DNA from: Stephanodiscus triporus
Taxonomy: Eukaryota > Bacillariophyta > Thalassiosirophyceae > Thalassiosirales > Thalassiosiraceae
DNA length: 31,931 bases
Assembly: GCA_036939755.1 (NCBI GenBank)
Contig: JALLAZ010000027.1
Span: 1 to 31,931 of the forward strand
Direction: 5' to 3'
Positions 9,574-20,870 of the stretch are shown here, piece by piece (position 1 is the first letter of the stretch; each line of letters starts with the position of its first letter). The notes beneath the pieces were generated by a model that was not told where the DNA came from, made no database searches, and saw only the letters and a program-made list of their open reading frames with translations. Both the position numbers and the translations under genes were made by a program.

Positions 9574-12500
9574 TCAGGCCTTCTCATCTATTGCTTTCCT
9601 AACTGCGTCTATCAAACGTTCGGCTCCCTCGCCATCATTGCAAATGAGCCTCCATCTATGGGGCCTCTTTAATTTGTTCTGGGGGAGGATGACCAGAGTT
9701 ATTTTACGCGGGTCCTCATTGGCTGCGCGAACTTCAGTGACTCGGCTTAATTTCGCGGAGTCGATTATGGTCAGTGACACATCACCAAGTTTTCCCCCTT
9801 TACCTTTCTCTTCATCCGGATCAGTGCCATCTCCAATATACGCCTCGTCAATGAGATAAATCTTCAAATCTGTTAGGACAAATGATCTCCTCGGGGGCAA
9901 TCTGTCTCCTCGCTTCCAACATTGGCGTAGTATTTGGTAATGTAAGACAACTTCATTGGGCCCCAGTGCACCCAGTGCATCCAGAAATGTCTTATCATCG
10001 TTGTCAATCAATGCACCCATTCCAAGCTGGCAATCATCTATTTTCTGGAGAAGTGAAACCGTGCGTGATTTGTTTGAAGTTAAAATGACATAAGTATATT
10101 CAAAAGACGATGAAGTTGCGGGACTGCGAACGCTAAATCTAAGAATTAGTCGTTGGAATTGGAAGCCGATGGTGATCCCGCGGAGGCAATCTAGGGGGTG
10201 CCGTATCAAAGCGTGGGGCCAGTATGCATCACTGAATGTCTGCGATAAAGAAATGAATCAATAAGTAAGGACACATAAACACAGCAAGTCTACTTGTGAA
10301 TTCAACTAAACTTACAGCATTCGGGGGTATGCGAGACGGGAATGATCTCTTGAATCCGGTGGACTTTTGCGAAGTGATCTCGTCGTCAATGATGAAATAT
10401 AATGCTGATTCCGATAGGCATAATATGAGCCGTCTACTCTCGCTTCTCATCACATCTTTCCCCGCGCGTGTGACTGTGTCTCCGTGAAACGTTCTCTTCT
10501 CGGTTCTTATTGGAGACACACGTGAACGGGCATAGGGCCCGCACGCTAAGACGTATTCTTTGCATACTCCAATATATCGTTCCCGGTAATCCATAGACGA
10601 GAGACTCCCATGCTGTCCATGATTGCTGACGAATGACCTTCGATCAAACTTATAAAGTTGAATTCTAGGTGCAAAAGAAGCCGGAATCAGAGAATTAATG
10701 TCCTCTTTTCCATCCTCGGAAGAATGCTTGGGAAATATGAACGAGTCGAAGTAAGAATCGAGATCATTGGACACGAAGAGTGCTCCCAGGTCAGGATTAC
10801 CATCGAAACGAGACATTTCCTCCATTGCACTGAAATCCAGGGACTCTGGTAGCCTTATCTCGGTGGAATCTAAGTCATCTAAGGCAGGTTTCGCAACATT
10901 ATCACGATATGACTGTTCCCAAATGCCGTCGAACATGGACTTTCTTGATGTATCCACAGATCCATCATCGGCTCGAGTCGTATCATTTCCAACAGGGTCG
11001 ACTTCCTCCTCGGATTTCCGCCCTTGCTCATTACCCAGTGAAGGAAGACTGCTTTGTGTCTCGGTTGCTTCACCATCGTCATCTTGTCGAACTGCGTCTT
11101 CAACTATCATTTCTTCCCAGACAATGGTGTCAGAAGGAACGATATGATCCAGCAGCGTTGTAGGATTCCACGTGTCATCATCGGCCTCAGCCAAAAGGGC
11201 CGATGGAAGAGCGAAAGGAAAATTCATCGAGGAGCTTTCGACTGCATTCTTGTCCTTGCCTTCACTGGTATGCGAGGAGAAAGACCTGGCCCTTAAGTTG
11301 TTCTGACTCCTCTCTCCTCCGACGACATAGTAATCACAGATGTCAAATTCAGGGCGAATGGATGTGATTAGCTCTTTCATGTTGAACTGAATGCTTACTT
11401 GTCTATTCTCATCACTCTTTGCTTCACCACGATATCGTTCTAAACGTTGCCTACCGTGTTTCACGTCCAAAGCTGTTGATCCAGTCATCCTGAGATGAGC
11501 TAAGGTAGTCCGAGAACTCTTCACAACGCACCGCCTACCTTGACTCGGGTCGGGCATGAGGATGGAGATCTCGTCAATTTTGGTTGAGTCAGTGTTCCCG
11601 TCTTTGTTATCAGTGGGCATTGAATCCATAGTTATAGCAGTCGTGCGAAACGTGAGATCTTTCAATGCGACTAACTCTTCTTTTGTTGCAAGTTCTTTGT
11701 CAAGAACGGGTAATAGACGTTGCATGTCCCGGAAGGTTGCATCTTTCGGTAGATTACTGCACCTGACTTCACGGAAAAGATTAAAGACCTTAACACGGGA
11801 GGATGCAGGATCTGAAAAGAGAGGTATAAAGAATTGAGAATGCTTCAAAACAAACGGCCAAATGAGTCGGGAATAGTTGCGTCGTACCGTCAATCTCAAA
11901 GGGATTTCCTTTCACGTCAAGGTTCATCAAGAAGGGCAGTTTTGCAATACCCACAATATGGGTCAACTGATTGATTCTGTTTTCATCCAATGTCAAATGC
12001 TCTAAAGAAAAGATCCGATCAAGCCCTCTAGTTGAAGATATGGAATTCCCTGTCAAGAATAATTCAGTGACATTGCCTATGTACATGTATACATCATCCA
12101 GACTTTATTGCAAGAAACGAAAGACTTGAGTTGTGACGAGCGCCTCGAGCAGAACAATCAGCAACAGGATGAACATACCTCGAAAATCGATTGTAGGATA
12201 AGTTTAATGATGAAAGTTGGGGTAAAGACGAAAGTCCCGCGAGGGCGGTCTTCGTCCTGAATAATTCGTTGTGAGATAAATTAAGAGAAACTAGGTTTGG
12301 GAACCTGGAAAAGGCAGGCAGACGTGGAATTGCTCTCCTCCCACGCAGGCCGGCAGTCTCTCCAATGGCACAATGTGATAGCCTTAGTTTTGAGAGTGAG
12401 AAGTACACGACAGGGCTTGCGTCTCTCCCCTCCTCGTTGTGATTATTTTCAGTACTATCGGATGGGAAAAAGAGCTGATTAATGTCTAGAATGCAACCCT

Positions 12501-14124
12501 TCTCCAGCTGAAACATCTCAAGAATCTTCAGCGAATCTAAATTTGTCAGCCAGCTTGGAGGAATGCCATCTATAACGACTTTCGTCGCATTTGGAAAAAA
12601 AGACATATTGACCCTCGGGCTCGACTGAAGGTCTTGATAATAACGCCGGAATGGGGAGACATAAATCTGAGAGGGGACTGTGGAGGTGGTTTCACAACTT
12701 GCATCATCCGCACTATCTCCCGCCATGGAAGATTGATCTCCGGAAAATTTCGACAAGAGATTGGCTGCAATTGACCTCTTCGCCTTACTGACTATATCGC
12801 CCGCTGCCTTACCAGGCGCCGACATAGGTGGAGGCCATGCTTCGCCTGAAATCCGTAGGCTCGTGACGCGTTTGAATAATGATTCGATGCATCGCAGCTG
12901 TTGCTTTGGGACTCGATAACATTCACCCAAGTCTGTTAGGCCATCGTTATCAGAGTTGTATATTTGAGTGGATAGCCAACCGATTGCACATGCAGGGAGT
13001 GTTAGACCACGATGTCTTTTCTTTGGGCTCTTCGCCATACTTCGGCCGCTCAAGAAGGGATTTTCCGTCCCTTCGTCCGAAGCAGGGGGGCATTCTGAGA
13101 GAAACTCGATCAGGCGTTTGAGAAGGACCAGTCCCGATTCCTCCAAGTGCTGTCGCAGTGCATCATCATCATTTTTGTCTGAGTTGGATGCCAGTTTTAC
13201 GACTTGCGACATTTCTGAGATAACGCTGTTGGCATCATTTTCATACCTTGCCGGCCTAACTTGCCTTGAACTTCTTGTAAAGAGTGACATACCCTTAGTT
13301 AAGAGAGAGGTTGTCTCAGATGCAGTTGCCGTTGGTGATGGGGTGAATTGGTTGCTTTTAGAGTTTTGTGGCGGTGTCATCTCGGATGAGCTTAGAAAAT
13401 TTTCATTTTTGCCATCAGATGCGTCAGTGTTCAACTCTAATGTAGCTGCATCTTTGTGCTGTGGCCTGCCAAATCTAGCCCACAAAGTGTCATCGAGTGA
13501 ACCATCTTTCCCCGCTTGTTTGTCGCTGCATAAAGAACCCCCGTCTATGCTGAGCACGGTATCTGATGCTATTATCTTTCCATGTTCATCTTCCTCATTC
13601 GATTCTATGATCGATTCTGTCGATCCGACAGTCATACCCTGCACATCAACACAAGTTTGCTTCATCTCCTCAGAGTTTGGTGTTTCATGGATTCCATCTT
13701 TGCTGTTCTTATTTTCATCCAATCGGACATTTCTTCCCCGACCGGATTTTTTATCCCCAGAGTCATGAATAATAACTTCCTTTTCACATTCGAGGGTATT
13801 GCGCACATGTGCTGTCTGAGAGTTATGCCCCTGGCCATCTGCAGCAAAATCGTTGTCTAAAGTGTTTGCGAAACCTTGCGTTGAAGAGTACCCTATCCGT
13901 TCCGAGTTTTCAACCAGTGAATTACTATAGTTCTCATGTCCACCATTCAATATGTGCATATGAAGATTGCCATATTCACCCGAATTCACACTAGAATTGC
14001 CTCTATCAAAGGATACGGCATGTTGACAATCGTCCCCTGAATCTATCGATGTCCCATGTATTGTAATCGAAGAATAATTATTCGGTGGCCTATCATCATC
14101 ATAGCCGCCAGCGCCAGAAGGCAT
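9574..14124 (-). CDS. LRR and PH-like domain protein, 4 exons, ~1440 aa
   Basis: Exons (minus strand): 14124-12179, 12102-11888, 11811-10316 and 10239-9574, total 4323 nt, a multiple of three. All junctions are GT-AG and all three introns are 76 nt. Residues 1-500 are mostly Ser/Asp/Asn-rich and probably disordered. Leucine-rich repeats start near residue 508 and cross the first junction (LNLSYNRFSS/LDDVY, then LFLTGNSI, LTLDENRI, LDVKGNPFEID), closed by a VKVFNLF cap as in SDS22-type LRRs. Exon 3 carries an acidic linker and then a beta-rich segment (SESALYFIIDDE). The fusion of exons 3 and 4 reads PPNA/TFSDAYWPHAL, followed by a second PH-like stretch (SFVLTDLKIYLIDE, ending in a W then a long C-terminal helix). 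LRR plus PH-like order recalls nischarin and LKB1-interacting protein; that is layout only. No signal peptide. Probably a cytoplasmic scaffold (inference). Confidence 0.85.
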
Positions 14125-14473
14125 TTCTGTCCGAAAGGTGAGCCTCAGCAGGTGAAGAGGTGCCTGTCAAATCGTCACGCTGTCGTGCAAGAGCAAGTCT
14201 GGCACCGCGGCTGGGGTCACTAAAGCGCGTTCTATCTCGTGATGCGCTCCATGTCATACCGGCCACGGCCAGCTACCGTAGCTGGGTTCTCGCTTGGTTC
14301 TCGCTTGGTTAGTTCTCGCTCTCTCTTATTCTGGAGGCACGTAGGAATACATAGACCACATATCCTAAAAAAACGGACTTCACTATCACCAAGCCCCTCT
14401 CTCCAGATTGAGGCAAGAATGCAAGAACGATCTTCTCAAAGCAAATTCTAACCAAGGTCTGTGTAGAAGAGCT
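14125..14473. promoter_or_regulatory. Divergent promoter with 11-bp tandem repeat
   Basis: This 349-nt region separates the start codons of the LRR gene (-) and the methyltransferase gene (+). At 14285-14320 the unit GGTTCTCGCTT occurs twice in direct tandem, followed by a third, interrupted copy (GGTTAGTTCTCGCT). No TATA box or known factor site was recognised. Confidence 0.45.
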
Positions 14474-15355
14474 ATGATCGTCCTCACGACCACAATAATA
14501 GTATCGTGGAATCTAATAATTGCGCCATCCCATGGATGGGTAGCAAGCCTGCCTCGGAGAATCTGCGTATCTCATTTCAAAGTCCATCCTCGCCTGTCGC
14601 TGTCCAAGGAAACACAGCAGCAACAACAACACCACCGCCAACAACACAGAGAGCCCGACAATCGATTCGGCAATAAGGCCTACTGGGATGAGTCGTATAG
14701 GAACTCGCTTGGCAATATCCTCGATGATGATTGCGGCAATGGCCAACACAATACGCATGATCCCTCCACCGGAACATTCTCCTGGTATTGCGGTTGGAAG
14801 GACGAGCTCGAGCCGTTCTTCGCCGAGCTGGTCCCGCCGGGGATAAATCCGTCCGTGCTCGTGCCGGGCATCGGAAACGACGCCTGCATCCGCGACATGT
14901 TCGATGCCGGCTACCGCCGTCTCACGGCCTTCGATTACGCCCCGGCGGGCGTGGAATGCGCGAGGCGTATGCTCGGCCCGGAGAGATTGCGATTGATGGA
15001 GGATCTGCGCGTCGCGGATGCGAGATCCTTGCCTTATCGCGATGCGAGCTACGACGCCGTCCTCGACAAGGGCACGCTCGACAGCATCTACTTGAGCGGT
15101 GGCAAAAACAAGGAATTGTCACGGATGCATTTGTCCATGGCGATAACTGAATTGGCCCGCGTGGTGAAAGTGGGAGGGATCGTGTTTTGTGTCACGGCAG
15201 CGTGTGTAGATGAGGTGCAGCGAAGCTTCGATGCGTGTAATGATACGAATGGCTGTTGGAGGCAAATACGAGATGGAACGTTGTACGTGACGGAGGATGG
15301 TTACACTAGCAACAACGTCGACGCGACAATCCTCGTTTGGGAGAGGATAGGTTGA
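14474..15355 (+). CDS. Class I SAM-dependent methyltransferase (METTL13/EEF1AKMT-like) with signal-like N-terminus
   Basis: A 293-residue protein with a Rossmann methyltransferase core. AYWDESY at residues 69-75 and SWYCGW at 103-108 match the YW..RY and DWY..Y lead-in of the METTL13/EEF1AKMT4 group. Motif I is VLVPGIGN (128-135), the acidic end of strand 2 is FDYAP (Asp154), and DKGTLDS (198-204) is the group's characteristic DKGTLD motif. Relatives methylate lysine or the N-terminus of elongation factor 1A, so a protein substrate is likely but not shown. The first 25 residues are hydrophobic (VLTTTIIVSW, then APSHGW), like a signal peptide with Trp at +1, which in diatoms can lead to the plastid. 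Residues 48-58 are Gln/His-rich. I start at the ATG at 14474; the frame upstream is open only from a TTG. Single exon. Confidence 0.85.
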   Translation: MIVLTTTIIVSWNLIIAPSHGWVASLPRRICVSHFKVHPRLSLSKETQQQQQHHRQQHREPDNRFGNKAYWDESYRNSLGNILDDDCGNGQHNTHDPSTGTFSWYCGWKDELEPFFAELVPPGINPSVLVPGIGNDACIRDMFDAGYRRLTAFDYAPAGVECARRMLGPERLRLMEDLRVADARSLPYRDASYDAVLDKGTLDSIYLSGGKNKELSRMHLSMAITELARVVKVGGIVFCVTAACVDEVQRSFDACNDTNGCWRQIRDGTLYVTEDGYTSNNVDATILVWERIG

Positions 15356-15643
15356 AGTCGTTGGTAAATAGACAACTCATTACATTATAAACCATGGTGT
15401 TTTCCGCGCCACTAATGACAAATCGAATGTGATATTGTATGTCGTTAATGCCGCTCGTTTAAACCACCCACACAAGCAACTCATCAACGAACGCAATATT
15501 TGTATAACCGATCCCTGAATCCCGAACTATCGTCTTCGGGCATACATGAAACGAAATGCGCCCTTTTCCCGTATATGACAGAAAAGAAAAGAAGACACCT
15601 TTGCGATCGGGAGTAGCCCAGCCGGCAACTGGCGACGTACCAA

Positions 15644-15666
15644 CCCCCCCCCCCCCCCAAAAAAAA
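15644..15666 (+). repeat. C15-A8 homopolymer junction
   Basis: Fifteen C residues run directly into eight A residues. This is the longest mononucleotide tract seen in the window. Its exact length may be affected by sequencing error. Confidence 0.9.
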
Positions 15667-16251
15667 CACAAACGCACAATCCAGCAACGCCCTCCTCCTC
15701 TGACGACCCCATCGTGCATTGGCGGCCGAAAAAAAAACGAGCGCACTTACGAGGAAGGCATCGCCGGTCCCCAAATATCACGCCGCCTGCATCGATCGAG
15801 CGGACAGTCAATCACTCATTTCTTTTCTTTTTCGCGACGACGATAATATAGTTCGTTACGTTTCGGGTGGGACCAACCCCCCCCCCGCCCCTCCCTAACG
15901 CACGCACGGCGCCGATATTTCAACGCCCACTTTCTCCCCGACAGCGAGACCGCGTGCATTTTTCACCCAGGAGGGGCGGGTCGCGACCTACCCCCCCCGT
16001 CAAAATCGCAACGCGCGACGGGGTCGTCGATCGTCGTCCGCCACCCCTCGCGTCCGATCATATTCGAACGCACGCCGTCGTCCTCTCGAAGTCCCCGAGT
16101 CCCAGCGTCCCTCCTCCCGCCCTCCCTCGCTAGTCGTTTCTAGCGTCAGTCATTCGAGCGGCGGTGCGGGGGGTATCGTTCGCTCCCATCCCACCCCCCG
16201 GATGAGGAGGAACCGGCGAGCGCGGCCGCAGGGTATTAGGTTGAACACGCA

Positions 16252-16300
16252 TCCCACGTGGGAATACGTATGGTAGATCCGGAAGGAAGTACGATCTACC
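16252..16300. promoter_or_regulatory. G-box palindrome plus inverted repeat upstream of peptidase gene
   Basis: TCCCACGTGGGA at 16252-16263 is a perfect 12-nt palindrome centred on CACGTG, the core bound by bHLH and some bZIP factors. It lies about 80 nt before the peptidase start codon. Right after it, GGTAGATC (16272-16279) and GATCTACC (16293-16300) form an 8-bp inverted repeat with a 13-nt spacer, which could be a 5' UTR hairpin. The regulatory role is inferred from position and symmetry only. Confidence 0.45.
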
Positions 16301-16340
16301 ACGCACGCCACGCCCGCCGAAGGCAAAACGAGATATTATC

Positions 16341-19220
16341 ATGGTGTCACTGTGGGCATCATCAGTTGTTGTCATTGCAGCGGCAAACTACATCATACTC
16401 CTACCGACTGTGTCGAGCTTTTATCGCTCCCCCGCACCACCATCGTTGCACCATCCATCGGCTTCGGCGATATCGAACGCACCGCGGCGCCGGCATTCGC
16501 TTGCCTTCGTCGACAACGGAGGCAACGAACTCGACGCTACTGGGCGGGGAACGGCCGCGGGCATGACATCGTCGAAAGATGTCGAGGCGTATCACGACGT
16601 GGTTTCTGCCGCGGTGGATTTCACCAGCATCTACGTGAGGAACGGGATCGTCGCGGGTAAATTCGTATTATATCGGTTTTGCTCTCGAAGCGCCATGCCT
16701 TTTCTCTACTAGTGTGTGTACATAATATTGTTTTGTCGTTGTTTTCGCCGTGAATACACCATTTTATCGAAACGTGTTCATGTCTGCCTACCTCAGCAAC
16801 AAGATCCGTTCGCGACATCGATACGAACGCACGGCGACAGTTCCTATACAATATTCATCTCCTCTCGTCGCCGCGCCGATCTATCGTTTCCCCCCCGATT
16901 GAGTTGTCGACGAAAATAAAAGCTCGGATTCCTTCTCCGTCTGGCTCCAAGGTTGCCGTTTTGGTTGAGGAAGAAATCGTCCTTACCGGTGGCGCGATCA
17001 AACAGTCGGAGGGTAAGCGGTATGTGTTTGAGGTATGGACGAACGGGGGGCATAGATTGACCAATCGCGTAGTCCTGCCGACGGAAAGGCACGGACCAGT
17101 CTGCACCGATTTTGCGTGGTTCGGCGGGATCGGCTGGAGTCCCGACGAATCTGCGTTGGTTTATTCGGCCGAGGTGAACAAGCCAAAGACGAAATCGTTC
17201 TTCGCGGGGCCATCGTCGGGTGTCGACGAAATTTCGGGGGGACAGCACGTGTTGGGGGCGGGCAAGGGCGAGGACTGGGGCGAGAAATATTCGTCGACCG
17301 CATTGCTCGGTCTGTTCTGCGTGAATGTTGAAACTGGGAATATCGCCCGTATAGAAAATGTGCCCGGATTCACGAGTGCCTCCGAGGGAGGAGGGTACGT
17401 CCTCGGCCAGCCAATCTTCAGCCCCTGCGGAACATCGGTCGTTTACACCGGATGGGATGCCGGGGCGGGGGGGGGAATGCCCCGACGTCTCGGGGCGGTC
17501 CATTGCTACCATAGGCCGTGCAAGATATACTCGTCGCGCGTGACCGAGCTTCTGCGTCGGCTCGCCATCCCCGACCACCCCCCCGACGAGCGGGCGACAC
17601 CCACGGACGATGCCACGTTTGCTTGCATCACGCCGAACGATAGACTCGCGCGTTCTCCTAGATTCTCCGGACTGGCCCGAGAGGGTTTATCGAAATTGGC
17701 CTATCTCTGCAATACGAGGGGGTTCGACACCCATGGAGGTTGCATGGCGCTGCATGTCGTCGATTGGGATGTGACGATGGGATACGCAATGACCGAGTCG
17801 CGCACTGTCCTAGTGGACGTCGTGCAAACGCCCGGCGAAAGGGGGGACGCGATGGAAGTATCGGGCATTCGCTTCCCGGGATTGTTCGTAAATCAGCTAC
17901 GCGACGATTGCTTCTCTCCGGACGGGAAGCATATTGTTACCACTACTGAATGGGGATCCGTGAATAAGATCGTGTCGATTTCGCTGGTTGATGGAACAAT
18001 CTCGCCAATTAATTTCGACCTCACAACGAGCGAGGGATTCAACGACGGTGCCTGCCAGCAGTTCATTTGTTTCGCGGAGGACGGGAGCGCCATAGTTACG
18101 CAAGCCGAACCCAACTGCCCGACATTGCTAGGGCAGCTGCCGCCAACCTTCCTCGATGATGCATCGAAATGCTCCTCGTCGTTGCTTGCCGACATGTCTG
18201 CGATTTCTTCAACTTCTTTCTCGTCGCTCGAGCCCGACCGTCGCACCAAAGCCGCCATCGGGTATAGGTATCAATTACTCAACACGTGGCCGGAGCATGG
18301 CGACATTAGAGTGCCAATTGGTTCGATCCTCCTTCTTCCCGAAGGTGCAGGCGAAGAAAAGCTGCCCCTTATCGTAGTGCCGCATGGCGGGCCACATGCG
18401 TGCATGTCGACGTCATATGTCCCTAGTTACAGTTTCCTGTGCAAAAATGGACGGTATACCATTCTCCACGTAAACTTCCGCGGGTCGACTGGTTTTGGCC
18501 AAGCAGCATTAGAAAGTCTGGCCGGAACTGCTGGTACTTTAGACGTCCTCGATGTCGTAGCTGCGACGCGCTCTGTGATTGATACAGGCCTTGTCGACCT
18601 CGAACGTATAGGTATTTGCGGTGGCTCACACGGTGGTTTCTTAGCAGGTCATTGCATCGGCCAGCATCCTGATTTGTTTAAAGTGGCAGCAATGAGAAAT
18701 CCCTGTACAAATATTGCATCAATGGTGACATCAACTGACATTCCTGACTGGTGCTATGTTGAATCGTTTGGACCAGGGTAAGACCATCATGAGTACTAGT
18801 AAATGTTGCTTCCTTAACTCTCCTTCACTCGTTCTAATGAACTTTGAAATCAGGCACTATGACTTCTCGCACTTCAGAGCACCCAGCAAGAAAGAAGTAG
18901 GTGTCATGTGGGATAAGAGCCCGATCGCTCACTTGGAGCATGTGAAAGCACCGACACTCATTGCACTTGGTATGAAAGATAGACGCGTTCCTCCATCCCA
19001 AGGTCAGTTCCTTAGCTTTCCATTATCAGCAATTTTATTTATTGTTGGTTGAATTCTCATTCGGAATCTTTTAGGAATAGAGTATTATCATGCTCTTCGC
19101 GCAATGCAGGTGCCAACGAAGCTTTTGGTTTACGACGACTGCGACCATGCAATTGATCTTGTTATGAGTGAGGCTGACTATTGGATCAATACAAAGCGAT
19201 GGTTTGATCAATATCTTTAG
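16341..19220 (+). CDS. APEH: Acylaminoacyl-peptidase-type serine peptidase (family S9C), 4 exons, 863 aa
   Basis: Exons 16341-16656, 16797-18777, 18854-19002 and 19075-19220 add to 2592 nt with frame kept; introns are 140, 76 and 72 nt, all GT-AG. The enzyme releases N-acylated amino acids from blocked peptides. The C-terminal alpha/beta-hydrolase domain has Ser716 in GGSHGG, Asp808 in GMKDRRVP and His840 in DDCDHAID. PHGGPH upstream fits the oxyanion region, and VNFRGSTGFG is typical of S9. The middle is a beta-propeller with motifs such as PSGSKVAVL, WSPDESALVY and FSPCGTSVVY. It is about 130 residues longer than the usual ~730 because of an N-terminal extension. That extension begins with a hydrophobic signal-like segment ending VSSFYR, which suggests secretory or plastid targeting. 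The exon 1/2 junction was chosen because only the AG at 16795-16796 keeps the frame. Confidence 0.9.
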
Positions 19221-19934
19221 TATGCTTTTTCACCGACTACAAAAAAAGGGGTTGAGTTGTTGTTTTTGGTAGTTGTTATGATGAAAATGTAGTTTTACCA
19301 TGCTAAAAGTATGCATGCATTTATTCTTGAGTGGGAAAATTGCTTGTGGTGTGGAGTAAACACACCTTAGGGCAGTAAATCACAATGAAATCGACTGCCT
19401 CCATCTCACAAGCCCATCATTGATGTAGAAATCCCTGAGGCGCCCTCTCTGCCTTTCCCCTTTTCATCACCAGGACTGCACTGCCATATGAGTATTCTAC
19501 AAGGTGGACAGCAACTCCAAAGAGAACAACAGTTGCTATCTGGTAACTATGTAACCTTGGACGTTTGCCCAGCAACTTGCCGTTCGTAGTGTCTGTCCTT
19601 GGTCAAAAGTCGTTCCCGCTAAAATGGTCTACTGAGAGCGTCGCCGAAAAAAATACTCTACCTAAGTACATCTTGAACTCTAGAGACTGTATGAGTTACC
19701 TACGAGCTCAATAACTCCATCTGTGTAAGTCCCAACCGCCCCGGAAGTGATCTTCCCACCTTGGCCAGCATCATCCGCACGATACTCCTTCCTTGATACC
19801 ATAATAACTCTTACCAGTGTGAGCCTCGACTAATATCCCGGCTCTCTGGGTGGGCAAAGGTGCGGCAGGAACGTATCTCTCGGACCAAAATCACGAACTC
19901 AGCAATATTGAACGTAGTTTTTTTCCGGTTCAAT
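19221..19934. other. Intergenic region without recognisable gene
   Basis: This 714-nt gap separates two genes in the same direction. It is of mixed composition and has no long open frame, RNA-gene box or obvious repeat. It probably holds the 3' UTR of the peptidase and the promoter of the hydrolase. The hydrolase frame is open from a GTG at 19860, but its signal peptide begins at the ATG at 19935. Confidence 0.5.
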
Positions 19935-20870
19935 ATGCATTCGAACAAATCTTGGACGTGCATGTTGGCCGTGCTCTTATTCCTCGCCGGACAATCGGAA
20001 GCTAGGAGGCTAATTCCTCGAAAGACGAAGCTGACGTGGGTGAACGGTATCGCTCATTTGCCAGAGCACATGACCGACCCGACTTTTGTCATATCCACTG
20101 CATTCGGAAACGTCGACGTGGACTATTGTCACAATCCTAGTTCAATGACCTCCGAGTCCGACTACATCGGCTTTGTGAAGGACGGCATTCAGGCAAGCAC
20201 GCACCAAATGGGAAGGATCACCCCAGAAGTCGATTCCCTTGTTGAGCATTTGCGTGCTGCGTTGGCCGAAGTGGGAAAGTCGGGCAGGGTTATTCACATT
20301 GCGCACTCGCAGGGATCGGTCATCACGTGGCTCGCCGCGAAGAGGTTAGAGCCGAGAGAATGCAGGCGCATCGAAATCATATCCTTCGGCGGCGCGGCCA
20401 CGATAAGCACATCGGAATTCCCATTCGCACGATGCATCAACTATTATGCCGTGAATGATCCGATATTGAATGTTGTGCCGTCTGCCGTGAAGGCACTCAA
20501 GAGCGGTTTTTCATTCGGGGGCGGTTTGGAACAGGAAATAATATTCTTGTCATCGCGAACCGGTGATCCAGTGACGGATCATGGATTGTTGAACCCCACT
20601 TACTTGGAGGCATTACTCTGGGAGGGTCAGAGGTATCAATCGATTTATTTGTCGCCGCTGTGGCAAATGGTAGATGGAGCATTCGTTTCTCCTCTGTCCT
20701 CCTCTGTTATATGGTTCCCAAACTTCGCCTATGAGGTCACCAGACGCTTCTTCTTAGCCATTTTAGGGATGTTGATGATATTGCGAGAATTTATTAGAAA
20801 TGCTATGAAACGACTTCTGAACCAAGAAAACGAGTCTTTCGAACCGATTCCATTGATAACTAAATCATAA
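19935..20870 (+). CDS. Alpha/beta-hydrolase (lipase-like) with signal peptide and C-terminal membrane helix
   Basis: A 311-residue protein. Residues 9-23 are a signal peptide (MLAVLLFLAG then SEA). The nucleophile elbow is IAHSQGS with Ser125, an A-x-S-x-G form known from some lipases. Asp175 (NDPILNVVP) and His216 (VTDHGLLN) sit where the rest of a triad is expected. VNGIA at residues 36-40 and HNPSS at 66-70 recall a bacterial family of hydrolase-like proteins, including chlamydial ones, that share a VNGI...NP...AHSQG layout; that likeness is from memory and tentative. Residues 271-283 (RFFLAILGMLMIL) are a likely membrane anchor near the C-terminus, followed by a basic and then acidic tail. 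No intron. The substrate is unknown. It may act in the secretory pathway or at the cell surface. Confidence 0.7.
   Translation: MHSNKSWTCMLAVLLFLAGQSEARRLIPRKTKLTWVNGIAHLPEHMTDPTFVISTAFGNVDVDYCHNPSSMTSESDYIGFVKDGIQASTHQMGRITPEVDSLVEHLRAALAEVGKSGRVIHIAHSQGSVITWLAAKRLEPRECRRIEIISFGGAATISTSEFPFARCINYYAVNDPILNVVPSAVKALKSGFSFGGGLEQEIIFLSSRTGDPVTDHGLLNPTYLEALLWEGQRYQSIYLSPLWQMVDGAFVSPLSSSVIWFPNFAYEVTRRFFLAILGMLMILREFIRNAMKRLLNQENESFEPIPLITKS

Larger units (their letters stand above)
15356..16340. other. Intergenic region with homopolymer runs
   Basis: No gene is supported in this 985-nt gap. It holds long C runs (15644-15658, followed by A8; about 15879-15889; about 15991-15998) and short purine/pyrimidine-skewed tracts. 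Overlapping open frames on both strands are Pro/Arg- or Gly-rich products of these tracts. The last 100 nt carry a G-box palindrome and a small inverted repeat, listed separately. Confidence 0.5.
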
